Program-made: the position numbers and the translations under genes | From: Bacteroidota bacterium | GTDB taxonomy: Bacteria; Bacteroidota; Bacteroidia; Bacteroidales; BM520 | Direction: 5' to 3' | Length of the DNA stretch: 34,070 nt | NCBI GenBank assembly: GCA_002748065.1 | Contig: PDRJ01000016.1 | Location: forward strand, 1-34,070 | The notes under the pieces: model-generated | Seen by the model: the letters and a program-made list of their open reading frames with translations, nothing else | Told to the model about the DNA's origin: nothing | Databases searched by the model: none | Part shown: one piece after another, positions 7,290-16,500 of the stretch | Layout: the number at the start of each line of letters is the position of its first letter | Position numbering within the stretch: position 1 is the stretch's first letter

Positions 7290-8546
7290 CTATTTCTTTT
7301 TGCCATTCTGACGCTGGAACGCCTCAAAATCAAACAACAAAGAGAACCTCAAGGTATTCTCCAGGGGGTTACGTTGCCCCACGGGAATCAGGTAAGAGAA
7401 ATCGAGACCAAAAACGTTATACCGTAGCCCTGCACCCAGGGTAAAGTATTTACGATTTCCCTTTGTGGCATGCTCATAAAAATAACCACCACGCAATGCA
7501 AACTGCTTATCATACCAATACTCTACTCCTCCTGAGATCTGGATCTCACGAAGCTCCTCACGGAAAGGAGTCAAAACCTGTTCTCCTGTTTGCGGATCAT
7601 AAAAACCAGGCGCATCATAAAAAGAGTGAAGCATGGCTGTCACCACCGACACCTCCGGATCCATTCCATAATTAATGGCTGGCCTACCATCTAAGTTAAC
7701 ACTATCCTCATAGTAGATGGGCGAAGTTGGAATCAATAGTTTATTAAAATCAACAAGGAAAGACAACGCATTATAGTCATCGATATCCATGGTAAGGCTT
7801 GTTCCCAATCGAAGGTTTGTAGGAATAAAATCACGAACGGTATTAGCGTCAGAGTAAGAGATCTTACTTCCAATATTGGAGATATTCACTCCCACACGAT
7901 AAGTACCGCCACTCATATTTTCAAACTCCACCGGAGTGGTATAAAACATGGCCACATCAGCAGCGACAGAGGTACCAGCATGCGTAGAAGCACCTCCCAC
8001 ATTCTGTCCCTGGGTAAGATCGGAATAGATAAACCGAGCAGCCACAGCTCCGGAGATCTTTTCACTAAACTTACGAGAATAGGTTGCATCGATGGCAAAT
8101 TCGTTGGGTTTATAATCTCCCATGCTAATTCCATTATCATCCGTAAACTGGATAGTTCCTAAGGAGAAATAGGTTAACGAAGCAGCCACCGTTGAATACT
8201 TATCTATGCGGCGGTATCCTACGGCATTCAACAGGTTGATATCATTCACCAACGACTTCATCCAGGGGGTATAATTAATGGAGAAGCCCATTTCGGAAGC
8301 GATAAAGGCATATTTTGCGGGGTTCCAGTGCATGGAGTTCGCATCGGGAGAAGAGCTCACGCCCAAATCCCCCATAGAGCCCGCCCGCGCATCTGGAGAG
8401 AGCATAATAAATGGAACGGCAGAACCTACGGTGTTAAGAGGAGTGCCATCCTTAGAGAGAGTCCACCCCCCTTGGGCAAATGTCATGGACATTCCCCCCA
8501 ACAACATCAAAAAGCCCACAAACAAGCTCTTAAAATACTTTTGCAT
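7290..8546 (-). CDS. porV: T9SS outer-membrane shuttle protein PorV (LptO)
   Basis: The protein has 418 residues. A signal peptide precedes likely cleavage at TFA-QGG (after A24). The mature N-terminus carries the PorV-typical segment VGSAVPFIMLSPDARAGSMG followed by SSSPDANSMHWNPAKYAF, and the rest alternates as a FadL-like 14-strand beta-barrel ending in RFSLLFDFEAF. PorV binds the C-terminal domain of cargo emerging from the translocon and brings it to the sortase PorU at the cell surface. It follows porU on the same strand with an 80-bp gap that holds its own -7 box, and it runs directly into ispF. PorU/PorV adjacency is known from Porphyromonas and Flavobacterium. Confidence 0.95.
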   Translation of the reverse strand: MQKYFKSLFVGFLMLLGGMSMTFAQGGWTLSKDGTPLNTVGSAVPFIMLSPDARAGSMGDLGVSSSPDANSMHWNPAKYAFIASEMGFSINYTPWMKSLVNDINLLNAVGYRRIDKYSTVAASLTYFSLGTIQFTDDNGISMGDYKPNEFAIDATYSRKFSEKISGAVAARFIYSDLTQGQNVGGASTHAGTSVAADVAMFYTTPVEFENMSGGTYRVGVNISNIGSKISYSDANTVRDFIPTNLRLGTSLTMDIDDYNALSFLVDFNKLLIPTSPIYYEDSVNLDGRPAINYGMDPEVSVVTAMLHSFYDAPGFYDPQTGEQVLTPFREELREIQISGGVEYWYDKQFALRGGYFYEHATKGNRKYFTLGAGLRYNVFGLDFSYLIPVGQRNPLENTLRFSLLFDFEAFQRQNGKKK

Positions 8547-8568
8547 AAATAGTGTTTTTTTTCGGTTG

Positions 8569-8576
8569 CAAATATA
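8569..8576 (-). promoter_or_regulatory. -7 promoter box upstream of porV
   Basis: The minus strand reads TATATTTG, a perfect TAnnTTTG, about 22 bp before the porV start codon. No TTTG is found at the expected -33 position. It suggests that porV-ispF can be transcribed independently of the porU genes. Confidence 0.55.
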
Positions 8577-8626
8577 TAATTTTCTAAAATCCTACTCTCT
8601 AAACGCATCATCAGAGTAGTTATTGC

Positions 8627-11600
8627 CTACTTTAAAATCAATACGCCACTTGACACCGTAAATAAGCCATCCTTGCTCTTCACACGGATATGATAAGGAT
8701 AAGCACCGGCCCTCATTCTGGCATTGGTATAATCCCTACGGTTCCAACGCAACGGGCCAAAGTGTGTAGATTCACAATAAGAAGAAGATACTGACTGATA
8801 GACTCTTCGACCGAAGATATCAAAGATTTCCCACACCACATCCAGTTTACGCCCAGGCATATTATGAGAGAAGCTAATTTCCGTGTACTCCTCCAATGGA
8901 TTGGGAGAAGCGACCACGCCATCAATAAACACATCTATGTTCGCAGAGACCACAAAATCCAAGGTATGAACCGTTGAGTTGTTACACATATCCCATGCTT
9001 TGAGCGTCAACGTATATTTTCCCTCCTCCAATTTGGAGAAAGGATAGACGATTTTCCCAGAGTTATAGGTTCCGGGCGTAGGAATAAAGTAATCATTAAG
9101 TTCTATAATCTGCTCCTCATCATTATTTAGATAGGCGATAATATCATGACCAATTCCATTCCCGATGCAATTCACCCCACAAGGATCCTCCAGCTCTACG
9201 ATTAGAATTGGATTTTCGATGGTCTTATCACCACTTTGAAAACGTTTACTATTCATATAAGCTCTTATGACAGGCCCCTGATGATCTTCTGCATGCTCCT
9301 CGCTGAACCCTCCGATTACCAGATCCTTGTAAAAGCCTGATGCACTCATCAGGGTCGTACTATCCAGAGCGTAATAACTAATCTTCCCCTCTCCATACTG
9401 ATAATTGATATCCTTAGGAATCAAGACATCAATAGCAAATTGCCCCTCTACCACATCCGCATAGCCATCAAAAAGCAACTTATCCCTAAGCTCAAAATCC
9501 CTAACATAACTGTACATGTCGTGTCCATACGTAGCATACACCGAAGGCTTGTCAAAAAGTCTCACATTAACACTCCCGTTAAAATCCGACTTCCGTTGTC
9601 CCTGTTCATCGGCGACATACCCCTTCAAAGAGAAATGTTCCAGCCCCCTAACCGTGTCTTGCAAACCTACCACAGAAGGGGTTCCCATAACTGCAACTTC
9701 CTCTGTAATCACCTGTAGGGAGGGCAAAGCAAGTTTCAAGGCAGGATCACCCAAAATGACAAAGTTCTTCGTAGCCGTTTTTTCGACCATCTTCGCACGG
9801 CACATCACCTCGCCCAAGGTCGGATTTTCACCCGGTAACGAATTCAAGAAAATATCATAAATGCGGTAATTAAACTGAAAATTAGAATCCGAAAAAGAGA
9901 TTCTGGAGGTTGTCAACATGGAGACGGCCCCTCCGTGAGGATTAAGAAACAAGAGCTCTCCAGCTGAGACATGAGCGGGGTTGTCGAAGCGGCTAAACTG
10001 ACAGGTTGCCGTAATAAATACCGGCATTCGTTGAAAATTCGTCCATGCATTAATGTCGGGGATTTCAAGAACCTTCTCATTGGTCAATCCCAACTCCCCT
10101 CCATGGCCGGTATAATTAACCACCATTACTCCCTGCTCAACCACATTAATAAGATCCTCTTTGGCCTCAGGATAGTAGTACATCCCCGAGAAAGACTCAC
10201 GATTATACGCATCCAAATAAATCTTATCCACATTCATATTACTATAAGTCGTATCTACTCTCTCTGCAAGGATATCGGCCTGGTTAATATGCCGATTTTT
10301 ATCCGCATCATCCGCCACAAAGACAATTTTATTCTTCCAAGCACCGGAGTTCTCCAAATGCTTTGACGTATAATAATCGATTTTATCCACCATCTGAACC
10401 GCTTGTTCTTGTGTAGAGACGGGAAAACGCCCCACACCAATATCCAGAATTCCCGCGGCATTACCCCCCTCTCCCCGATCCATCAAACCAAAATAATCAT
10501 CAGTAACCCAAGATGTTGCATGATTAAAAGAGACCTTCGATTGAAAAGTGGGCACAAAATTGGTATTAAAGGGAATTCGATCTTTATACTCATAGGAGGC
10601 ATCGCCCATAAGAGCCACGAAACGTGGTTTTTCGCCATTGGACTTCAGATAGAGGGATCGAATAAAATCCCGCAAAGCGGTGATATCCTGTACTCCGTAC
10701 GAGAACTCCTGGTAAATCTCTTCTGGCGTCACTACGCTGTAGCTGTATCCATCTGCACTTTCATGAATCATCCCCAAACGCTCTGCTGAGGCAAGGAAGT
10801 CGGGATGAGAAATAATCAAAAAATCCACAGGGCTAGCGGCATGAAGATTTTGATTCCCCACCTTCTCACCCAACTCAGGAACCAAAAGATCATCATCTTC
10901 AAAAACCACATACTCGTTAAGCGTGGTAGAGGGGCGCGTAAAGCGAGCCGTATCCCCCACTTCCGAATACAATATCTCATGTACATTCTGAAAATCGGTC
11001 ACATCAAAAATTCGTATGGGATGATTATTCTTCACCATATTAAACTGTGCGACCCGTTGATAGCCCCAAGAGTCCAGATCCCGGAAGACAAAAGATTCGC
11101 CACGATACCTCAGGTAGGTTACCGCATGCAGTTCCAGGTAATCAAGCCAACCCTGACTACCACTATTCCCAGGCACAAAGGTGTAATCCAACTGCACATT
11201 TTCTGATGACTTGATTTTAAACGACTTAATAGATCTTTTTGCCATAGCAAAAGATGTACTGGGGAGCTGAATATCAGGGATTCGCACATTAAGAAGCTCT
11301 TCTCCCTCACAGGAGAGCCGATAACTGGCTTCATCATCCAAAGAGCGTGCAATAAATCGTGTACGCAGATAACTATAAGCCGAGGTATCCAGATCGGGAA
11401 CCGTAATCATTACCGAAAATGTGGTATCCTCAGCAGAAAAAGGATGTCCCACCCACGCTTTTCCCGACTTAAGCAGATTACGTTCATCTTTTTCGTGGAG
11501 CAGCAATCGGGTACAAGTATGCACTACATGTGTAGGCTCCTGGGAAACAGAACCTAGACGCTCAATTCGTTTCGCCGGTTCCTCCAAAACAGTGATATAA

Positions 11601-12424
11601 TAGCCAATCTTATCACTATAGTAGTGTTGCTGATGACGATAACGACGATAGCGTTCAAGATAGTTCCAAACCAAAGGGCCTTCTGCATAAAAGATAATTC
11701 GGTCATCCGCATCCAAACGGCCATCTTCCACGCCTTCCAGCATCACGGCCATCTGCTGAAGATCAGGGGGACGCACATCGCTGTTACTTTCGGGAAGCAT
11801 TGCACCTCCACTTCCAAACAGGGCAATACGAGAAGGATCCAACTGCGTGATATCCAAGCCCAGGGCTTGAAGATCCGCTCCGGTAATCGCATGCACTCCC
11901 GTTTCCCTCACAAAGAAGGAGTACCAATCGCCCTTAGCCATCACTGATGTTTCGCTAAAAATCGTATCTATTGGCGCCACAACAGCCTTTGTCTCATGGA
12001 TGCGAACAGAAAAGCGCTTCAACCGATAGATCACGCCATCCTTCCGATAAAAAGGATTCACAATCAATGAGGTAACAGGAACTCTTCGCTGCACCCCCCG
12101 TTTAGTAAAGAAGGTGAATACCTCGGGGATAGCCTCCTTTTCCAGCGAAGGGAGCAGTGCCGTATCGGGAATCTCTTCAAAAAGGGGATCCTCCACCTCC
12201 ACTTCCACAAAAGTCCCCCCCCTATCTCCAGGAAAGACATCCATATAGAGCGGATAAAGAAGGTTCTCTTCATCGTAAAAAACCTTGGAAAAAGTATAAA
12301 CTTCCTCCCCATAATCATTCCTTACAGAGGACCAATGGATCACACGCTCACCCCCATCATCACTAGCCCAAAGTACACGCACGAAAAAAAGAAGAACCAC
12401 AAAAACAGCTGACAACCTTCTCAT
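8627..12424 (-). CDS. porU: T9SS sortase PorU (C25 cysteine peptidase), downstream copy
   Basis: The protein has 1265 residues, beginning with a signal peptide (MRRLSAVFVVLLFFVRVLWA). The N-terminal half is a prodomain-like beta region, including WYSFFVRETGVHAITGADL and the segment LFGSGGAMLPESNSD. The C25 peptidase domain (about residues 530-900) includes YGVQDITALRDFIRSLY, the catalytic His774 in YTGHGGELG and the catalytic Cys808 in ITATCQFSRFD. It ends in a FlgD-like/CTD-like beta domain (ASPNPLEEYTEISF ... GVLILK). PorU cleaves the C-terminal signal from T9SS cargo and links the cargo to A-LPS on the cell surface. It lies 10 bp behind a paralogue of the same architecture, so both are co-transcribed. 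Which copy is the orthologue of the characterised PorU cannot be decided by eye. Confidence 0.92.
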   Translation of the reverse strand: MRRLSAVFVVLLFFVRVLWASDDGGERVIHWSSVRNDYGEEVYTFSKVFYDEENLLYPLYMDVFPGDRGGTFVEVEVEDPLFEEIPDTALLPSLEKEAIPEVFTFFTKRGVQRRVPVTSLIVNPFYRKDGVIYRLKRFSVRIHETKAVVAPIDTIFSETSVMAKGDWYSFFVRETGVHAITGADLQALGLDITQLDPSRIALFGSGGAMLPESNSDVRPPDLQQMAVMLEGVEDGRLDADDRIIFYAEGPLVWNYLERYRRYRHQQHYYSDKIGYYITVLEEPAKRIERLGSVSQEPTHVVHTCTRLLLHEKDERNLLKSGKAWVGHPFSAEDTTFSVMITVPDLDTSAYSYLRTRFIARSLDDEASYRLSCEGEELLNVRIPDIQLPSTSFAMAKRSIKSFKIKSSENVQLDYTFVPGNSGSQGWLDYLELHAVTYLRYRGESFVFRDLDSWGYQRVAQFNMVKNNHPIRIFDVTDFQNVHEILYSEVGDTARFTRPSTTLNEYVVFEDDDLLVPELGEKVGNQNLHAASPVDFLIISHPDFLASAERLGMIHESADGYSYSVVTPEEIYQEFSYGVQDITALRDFIRSLYLKSNGEKPRFVALMGDASYEYKDRIPFNTNFVPTFQSKVSFNHATSWVTDDYFGLMDRGEGGNAAGILDIGVGRFPVSTQEQAVQMVDKIDYYTSKHLENSGAWKNKIVFVADDADKNRHINQADILAERVDTTYSNMNVDKIYLDAYNRESFSGMYYYPEAKEDLINVVEQGVMVVNYTGHGGELGLTNEKVLEIPDINAWTNFQRMPVFITATCQFSRFDNPAHVSAGELLFLNPHGGAVSMLTTSRISFSDSNFQFNYRIYDIFLNSLPGENPTLGEVMCRAKMVEKTATKNFVILGDPALKLALPSLQVITEEVAVMGTPSVVGLQDTVRGLEHFSLKGYVADEQGQRKSDFNGSVNVRLFDKPSVYATYGHDMYSYVRDFELRDKLLFDGYADVVEGQFAIDVLIPKDINYQYGEGKISYYALDSTTLMSASGFYKDLVIGGFSEEHAEDHQGPVIRAYMNSKRFQSGDKTIENPILIVELEDPCGVNCIGNGIGHDIIAYLNNDEEQIIELNDYFIPTPGTYNSGKIVYPFSKLEEGKYTLTLKAWDMCNNSTVHTLDFVVSANIDVFIDGVVASPNPLEEYTEISFSHNMPGRKLDVVWEIFDIFGRRVYQSVSSSYCESTHFGPLRWNRRDYTNARMRAGAYPYHIRVKSKDGLFTVSSGVLILK

Positions 12425-12434
12425 AAAAAAAGTA

Positions 12435-15400
12435 CTAACGCGTTAATATAAACTTTCCATTCACTACAGAGGAGCCTCCCTCTTTATTGGAGACCAACAA
12501 CTTACAAATATAGATTCCCGAAGACAGCGGAGTACCGTTATTATCCGTACCATTCCAAGTCAACGAAGAACTTCGGCTACCGTTAAGTCTCTCCTCTACC
12601 GTTTTATGAAACACCAGGCGGCCCGAAAGATCAAAGATCATATAATCCATTAAAAGAACCTCTCCTGACTGATTATGTTCAAAGAAGAGCTTGGTTGTTG
12701 AGGAGAAGGGATTGGGATAACAGCGCAATTTATCGAGCTTCACCTGGTCATCACCCGGCACCACAAAAGAGACGGTGGCTACCGAGGAGTTATTTAATGC
12801 ATCCCACACCTTCACTTGAGCCACATGTTTTCCCGGGCTCAATCCAAAGAGAGGATAAGAAACTTCTCCACGCTGATAATCGTTAAGACTTCCCAGAAAA
12901 AAATCATTCAACACAAAGACCCTGTCTCCTTCATGGTCAAGGATCGCTGTGATATCATGACCAATTCCGGTACCCACGTTGATACCCGACTCGTCGAAGA
13001 TTTCAGCATAGAGAACAGGGTTCTCTGAAGTGATTCCGCCATCCACAAAAAATTTATCATCGATAAAGAGTTTTACCTGAGGGCCGGAAACATCCGATTG
13101 GATTTCATGGCTATATCCTCCCACCAGAAAATGCTCGTCACACCCTTGACCATCTATCACTCCATCAGTCACATAATAACTTATCTTCCCGTGGCCATAG
13201 CTATAATTAATATCCTTGGGTACGCGAAAAGAGAAGGAAAACGCTCCCCCTTTTACCTCGGCCTGGCCACTATATAAAATTTTGTTTTGTTGCGTAAACT
13301 CAAACGGAAAACTGGTGGGGTCATTACTCAGGGTCGTAATCACTGCAGGCTTATCAAACACCGTAGGATAAACCACTCCATCGAAAGAGGTATCCGTTTG
13401 GCCATTTTCGTCACAAACACGTCCGGAAATGGTCACAAAGTCCAGGGCTTTAATCGTATCCTGATCCGACATGGGCTTCCCATTAAATTGAGTTGTCTCC
13501 ACATTCCGCTGGGGGTAAGCCAAACGCATGGCGGGATCTCCAATCAGGATAAATCGTTTTGCATTGGAAGAGCTCCCGGTTCTATTCTTTGCCGTTCTCA
13601 TAATCGCTCCCAGAGTGGGATATTCTCCCTGCTCCTTTTTAAAGGTGGCCGCATAGATATAATGGTTCAAGGCATAATTGGAAGAAGCATAAGTGATCCG
13701 TGTGGTGGTCATAAGGGCTACCCCTCCACCATGAGGATTCATAAACACCAACTCTCCAGCTGAGACCATGGCCGGGTCATCGTAACGGGCAAATTCACAG
13801 GTAGCCGTAATGAACAGCGACATCTTGTCGTAATTCTTCCAGGAATTAATATCGGCAATCTCCACTACTCGCTCCAGCGACCAGCCCAATTTCCCTCCAT
13901 GACCCACATAATTCACGATAAGGTTTCCTTTCGCAACAGACGCATTAATCGCCTGATTAGCATCTGGATAACGAGCCCCACCAGAAGCAATCATCTGAGG
14001 ATAAGCATCCAAATAAACCTTATTCACATTGTAGGCTGGAGCCAACGTGTCCAAATAACGGGCATGGTCATCCGCATCATAGATGTGGATATTTTTATCT
14101 TCATCATCAGCAATAATGGTAATATTATTCCTCCACTTCCCCTTCATCTCCTGCGAAGAGGAAGCATAGGCCATAATCTTATGAATGGCCATCTCCGCCT
14201 CTTCCGTATTGGAAACCACCAAACGTCCTATCCCAATGTCCAGGTCATCATCCTTTTCATCTTGCTTTCCCCCTTCCCAAGCATCCAATACCCCATAGAA
14301 GTCATCGGTCACATAGGAGTCCCCTCCCCCTAAGGAGTTGGGAGACTGCCAAGCGGGAATAAAATTCTCATTATTGGGGATTCTATCCAGGTAATCGTAA
14401 GAGGCATCTCCGAAAAGAAGAAGGAAACGCAATCCCGAGTCGCCCTCTCCCCGTTCATAGAGCATTCTAAGATAATCTCGAATGGCTGTTATATCCTGGG
14501 TTCCGCAAGAGAACTCATTATAAATTTCAAAAGGGGTAACCACCCTAACCGACAATCCCTCCTCTTGGTGAAATCGTGCAAGTTCTTCTGCCTGAGTCAT
14601 AAAATCCGGATGGGTTAAGATCACCATATTCACCGGTTGATGGGCATGAAGATCCTGGTTAGCCACCTTCGCGCCCAGCTCCGGTTTCAGATAACCTCCA
14701 TCAATGGCTAAGTAGTTGTGCAGCTCACTGGCATCCGCCACAAAACGCGCCTCCTGGTCTCCTCGTGTAACCTCCAGCAAAGCCACGTTCTGGTGATCAG
14801 AAACATCATACACATTCATCCGCTCTCCAGCCTGAGATATCACGAATTCAGCCACATTCCCGTAATATACACTCTCTCTATCACAAAAGGACATCTGTCC
14901 GCCATGAAAAACCAATGCACGACGGCCACTTACCGTAATTTGATCAATCCATCCCTTGGAAATAGAGGTAGGTTTCTCATACTCCACCTTTACCTCTAAA
15001 TTACTATTCACAACAGGATAGCGTCGTCTTAAAGATCCGGCTCGCGCAAAGGCACTACCATAGGTATCCCCCACACTTTTCACCAAAGCAGAGAAGGTCT
15101 CTCCCTGCACCGTTACGAAAAAACGAGAAGGGCTTAAAGAGCGTGCAGCAAATTTTCCAAACAGATACACTTCTGAACCGATTACAATATCAGGAACCTC
15201 AAAAGGGATCGTAATGGAAGTCTGCACATCCATGGCCTCCCCATACCACTCTCTTCCGGAACGATCCAGGCTAATTTCATCTAATTCATGATTCTTATAA
15301 AAATCGACAGTGGTCACCACGTTAGTAGGTGTAGCTGTTGACGAGGGGCGGGTAGTAATCCGTTTTCCGGCCTCTCCCCCATAGGTCACATAATAGCAGT

Positions 15401-16238
15401 TTCTTCGGGCATAGAAGTTCACCTCCTTTTTAAATTTTTTAGCGATGGGATAATAGATCCACTCATCGGGAGACTCCCCATAAAAGGTAATCTTATCGTT
15501 TCCATCAAAACGCCCATCTTCCGCTCCCGAAACATGAATAGCAATCTCGTTAAGGTCATCCAAACGCACATCGCTATTGGATTCAGGAAGCATCCCTCCA
15601 CCATTACCATAAATTTTTAGGGTCGACGGATCCAGCGAGCTCACCGGGAGCCCCAACGAGGCCAAATCGGCGACAGAGAGTTGATACATTCCATCCTCTG
15701 TCACATAAATTTTGTACCAATCGCCGGTAGCCAATCGGGAGTGTTCCACAAAATTCTTCCCTTTTACAACGGGGCGTGCAGCAGGCCCCTCCTTAACGAG
15801 CACCGTAGTAAAAGAGACCAGGCGTTCCCAAGAACCGGTCAAATGGTTTTTCCTAAGCGGCACCACATAAACGGATAGGTCGCCCCCATAGGGTTTCTGA
15901 AACGAAGAGACTACGACCTCATCGGTTAGTCGTTCAAGGTCCATCGCAGCGGACTCGTTCTCTGGAAGAGCCTCAAAAATCATATCCCGGAGTTCCACTT
16001 TCACGGCATATCCCTCATAAGCAGCATCCAAGGAGTAGATCTGATGCCAAACGGGGAGCGCACCATATTTATCCCAAAAAGAAGAACCTCGGAATGACAA
16101 GACCCAAAGCGTATCACCCCCTCCCGGGTAAGCATACGCCGGGGACCAGTCCAGAACCACGCGTTCCTTCTGTTTCTGAGCAAACAAAGAAGAGCCCACC
16201 AACAAAAAGAGCCCTAATAGCAGAAGATATCTTTTCAT
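12435..16238 (-). CDS. porU: Second PorU-type T9SS sortase (C25 peptidase), upstream copy
   Basis: The protein has 1267 residues from ATG at 16238, chosen because MKRYLLLLGLFLLVGSSLFA-Q is a textbook signal peptide; the ATG at 16271 adds 11 unlikely residues. The architecture is collinear with the neighbouring copy: WYKIYVTEDGMYQLSVADL, IYGNGGGMLPESNSDVR, CGTQDITAIRDYLRMLY, catalytic His780 in YVGHGGKLGW and Cys814 in ITATCEFARYD, AGELVFMNPHGGG, and a FlgD-like C-terminal domain CYPNPFSSTTKLFFEHN ... GKFILTR. The His-Cys spacing is 34 residues in both copies. The motifs suggest both are active. The sequences are clearly diverged outside the motifs, so the duplication is old. This is the promoter-proximal gene of the porU-porU-porV-ispF run. 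Confidence 0.9.
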   Translation of the reverse strand: MKRYLLLLGLFLLVGSSLFAQKQKERVVLDWSPAYAYPGGGDTLWVLSFRGSSFWDKYGALPVWHQIYSLDAAYEGYAVKVELRDMIFEALPENESAAMDLERLTDEVVVSSFQKPYGGDLSVYVVPLRKNHLTGSWERLVSFTTVLVKEGPAARPVVKGKNFVEHSRLATGDWYKIYVTEDGMYQLSVADLASLGLPVSSLDPSTLKIYGNGGGMLPESNSDVRLDDLNEIAIHVSGAEDGRFDGNDKITFYGESPDEWIYYPIAKKFKKEVNFYARRNCYYVTYGGEAGKRITTRPSSTATPTNVVTTVDFYKNHELDEISLDRSGREWYGEAMDVQTSITIPFEVPDIVIGSEVYLFGKFAARSLSPSRFFVTVQGETFSALVKSVGDTYGSAFARAGSLRRRYPVVNSNLEVKVEYEKPTSISKGWIDQITVSGRRALVFHGGQMSFCDRESVYYGNVAEFVISQAGERMNVYDVSDHQNVALLEVTRGDQEARFVADASELHNYLAIDGGYLKPELGAKVANQDLHAHQPVNMVILTHPDFMTQAEELARFHQEEGLSVRVVTPFEIYNEFSCGTQDITAIRDYLRMLYERGEGDSGLRFLLLFGDASYDYLDRIPNNENFIPAWQSPNSLGGGDSYVTDDFYGVLDAWEGGKQDEKDDDLDIGIGRLVVSNTEEAEMAIHKIMAYASSSQEMKGKWRNNITIIADDEDKNIHIYDADDHARYLDTLAPAYNVNKVYLDAYPQMIASGGARYPDANQAINASVAKGNLIVNYVGHGGKLGWSLERVVEIADINSWKNYDKMSLFITATCEFARYDDPAMVSAGELVFMNPHGGGVALMTTTRITYASSNYALNHYIYAATFKKEQGEYPTLGAIMRTAKNRTGSSSNAKRFILIGDPAMRLAYPQRNVETTQFNGKPMSDQDTIKALDFVTISGRVCDENGQTDTSFDGVVYPTVFDKPAVITTLSNDPTSFPFEFTQQNKILYSGQAEVKGGAFSFSFRVPKDINYSYGHGKISYYVTDGVIDGQGCDEHFLVGGYSHEIQSDVSGPQVKLFIDDKFFVDGGITSENPVLYAEIFDESGINVGTGIGHDITAILDHEGDRVFVLNDFFLGSLNDYQRGEVSYPLFGLSPGKHVAQVKVWDALNNSSVATVSFVVPGDDQVKLDKLRCYPNPFSSTTKLFFEHNQSGEVLLMDYMIFDLSGRLVFHKTVEERLNGSRSSSLTWNGTDNNGTPLSSGIYICKLLVSNKEGGSSVVNGKFILTR

Positions 16239-16328
16239 AAAAACCCGTATTATATTCCCAAAATAGCGCATAAAACTAAAAAACTATTACCAATCCAGAA
16301 GAGGAAAAAACAAAATCATTATAAACAC

Positions 16329-16356
16329 AAAAAAACTTCCATAAGCCCTATGGAAG
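16329..16356 (-). terminator. Terminator-like hairpin in the porU upstream region
   Basis: On the minus strand a perfect 8-bp stem CTTCCATA/TATGGAAG with a 5-nt loop is followed directly by seven T residues. It lies between the divergent porP gene and the first porU gene, about 90 bp before the porU start. No minus-strand gene precedes it. It is either a leader attenuator of the porU transcript or a stop for stray antisense transcription. Confidence 0.6.
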
Positions 16357-16456
16357 AGATAAAAGTCCTCTAAAAAGACCTTGTAGATTTAACGGTCACC
16401 TCACCTGAATATTGTTATTTCAGATAATAATAAGATTTTTCGGCGTATTTATAAAA

Positions 16457-16464
16457 AATATTTG
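16457..16464 (+). promoter_or_regulatory. Weak candidate -7 box for porP-gldJ
   Basis: AATATTTG matches TAnnTTTG at all fixed positions except the first, 36 bp before the porP start. It is enclosed by the inverted repeat TTCGGC (16439-16444) and GCCGAA (16476-16481), which could be an operator or chance. Confidence 0.35.
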
Positions 16465-16500
16465 TATTATTGTTAGCCGAATTTTTAGGGGCGTTGTTAT

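Noticed and set aside
8592..8619. Inverted repeat CTACTCT/AGAGTAG between porU and porV as a terminator
   Set aside because: The stem is only 7 bp with a 14-nt loop and there is no T tract after it on the minus strand.
9440..11947. Several plus-strand open frames of about 90-133 codons opposite porU
   Set aside because: The minus-strand PorU protein is well supported throughout, and these frames show no motif or start context.
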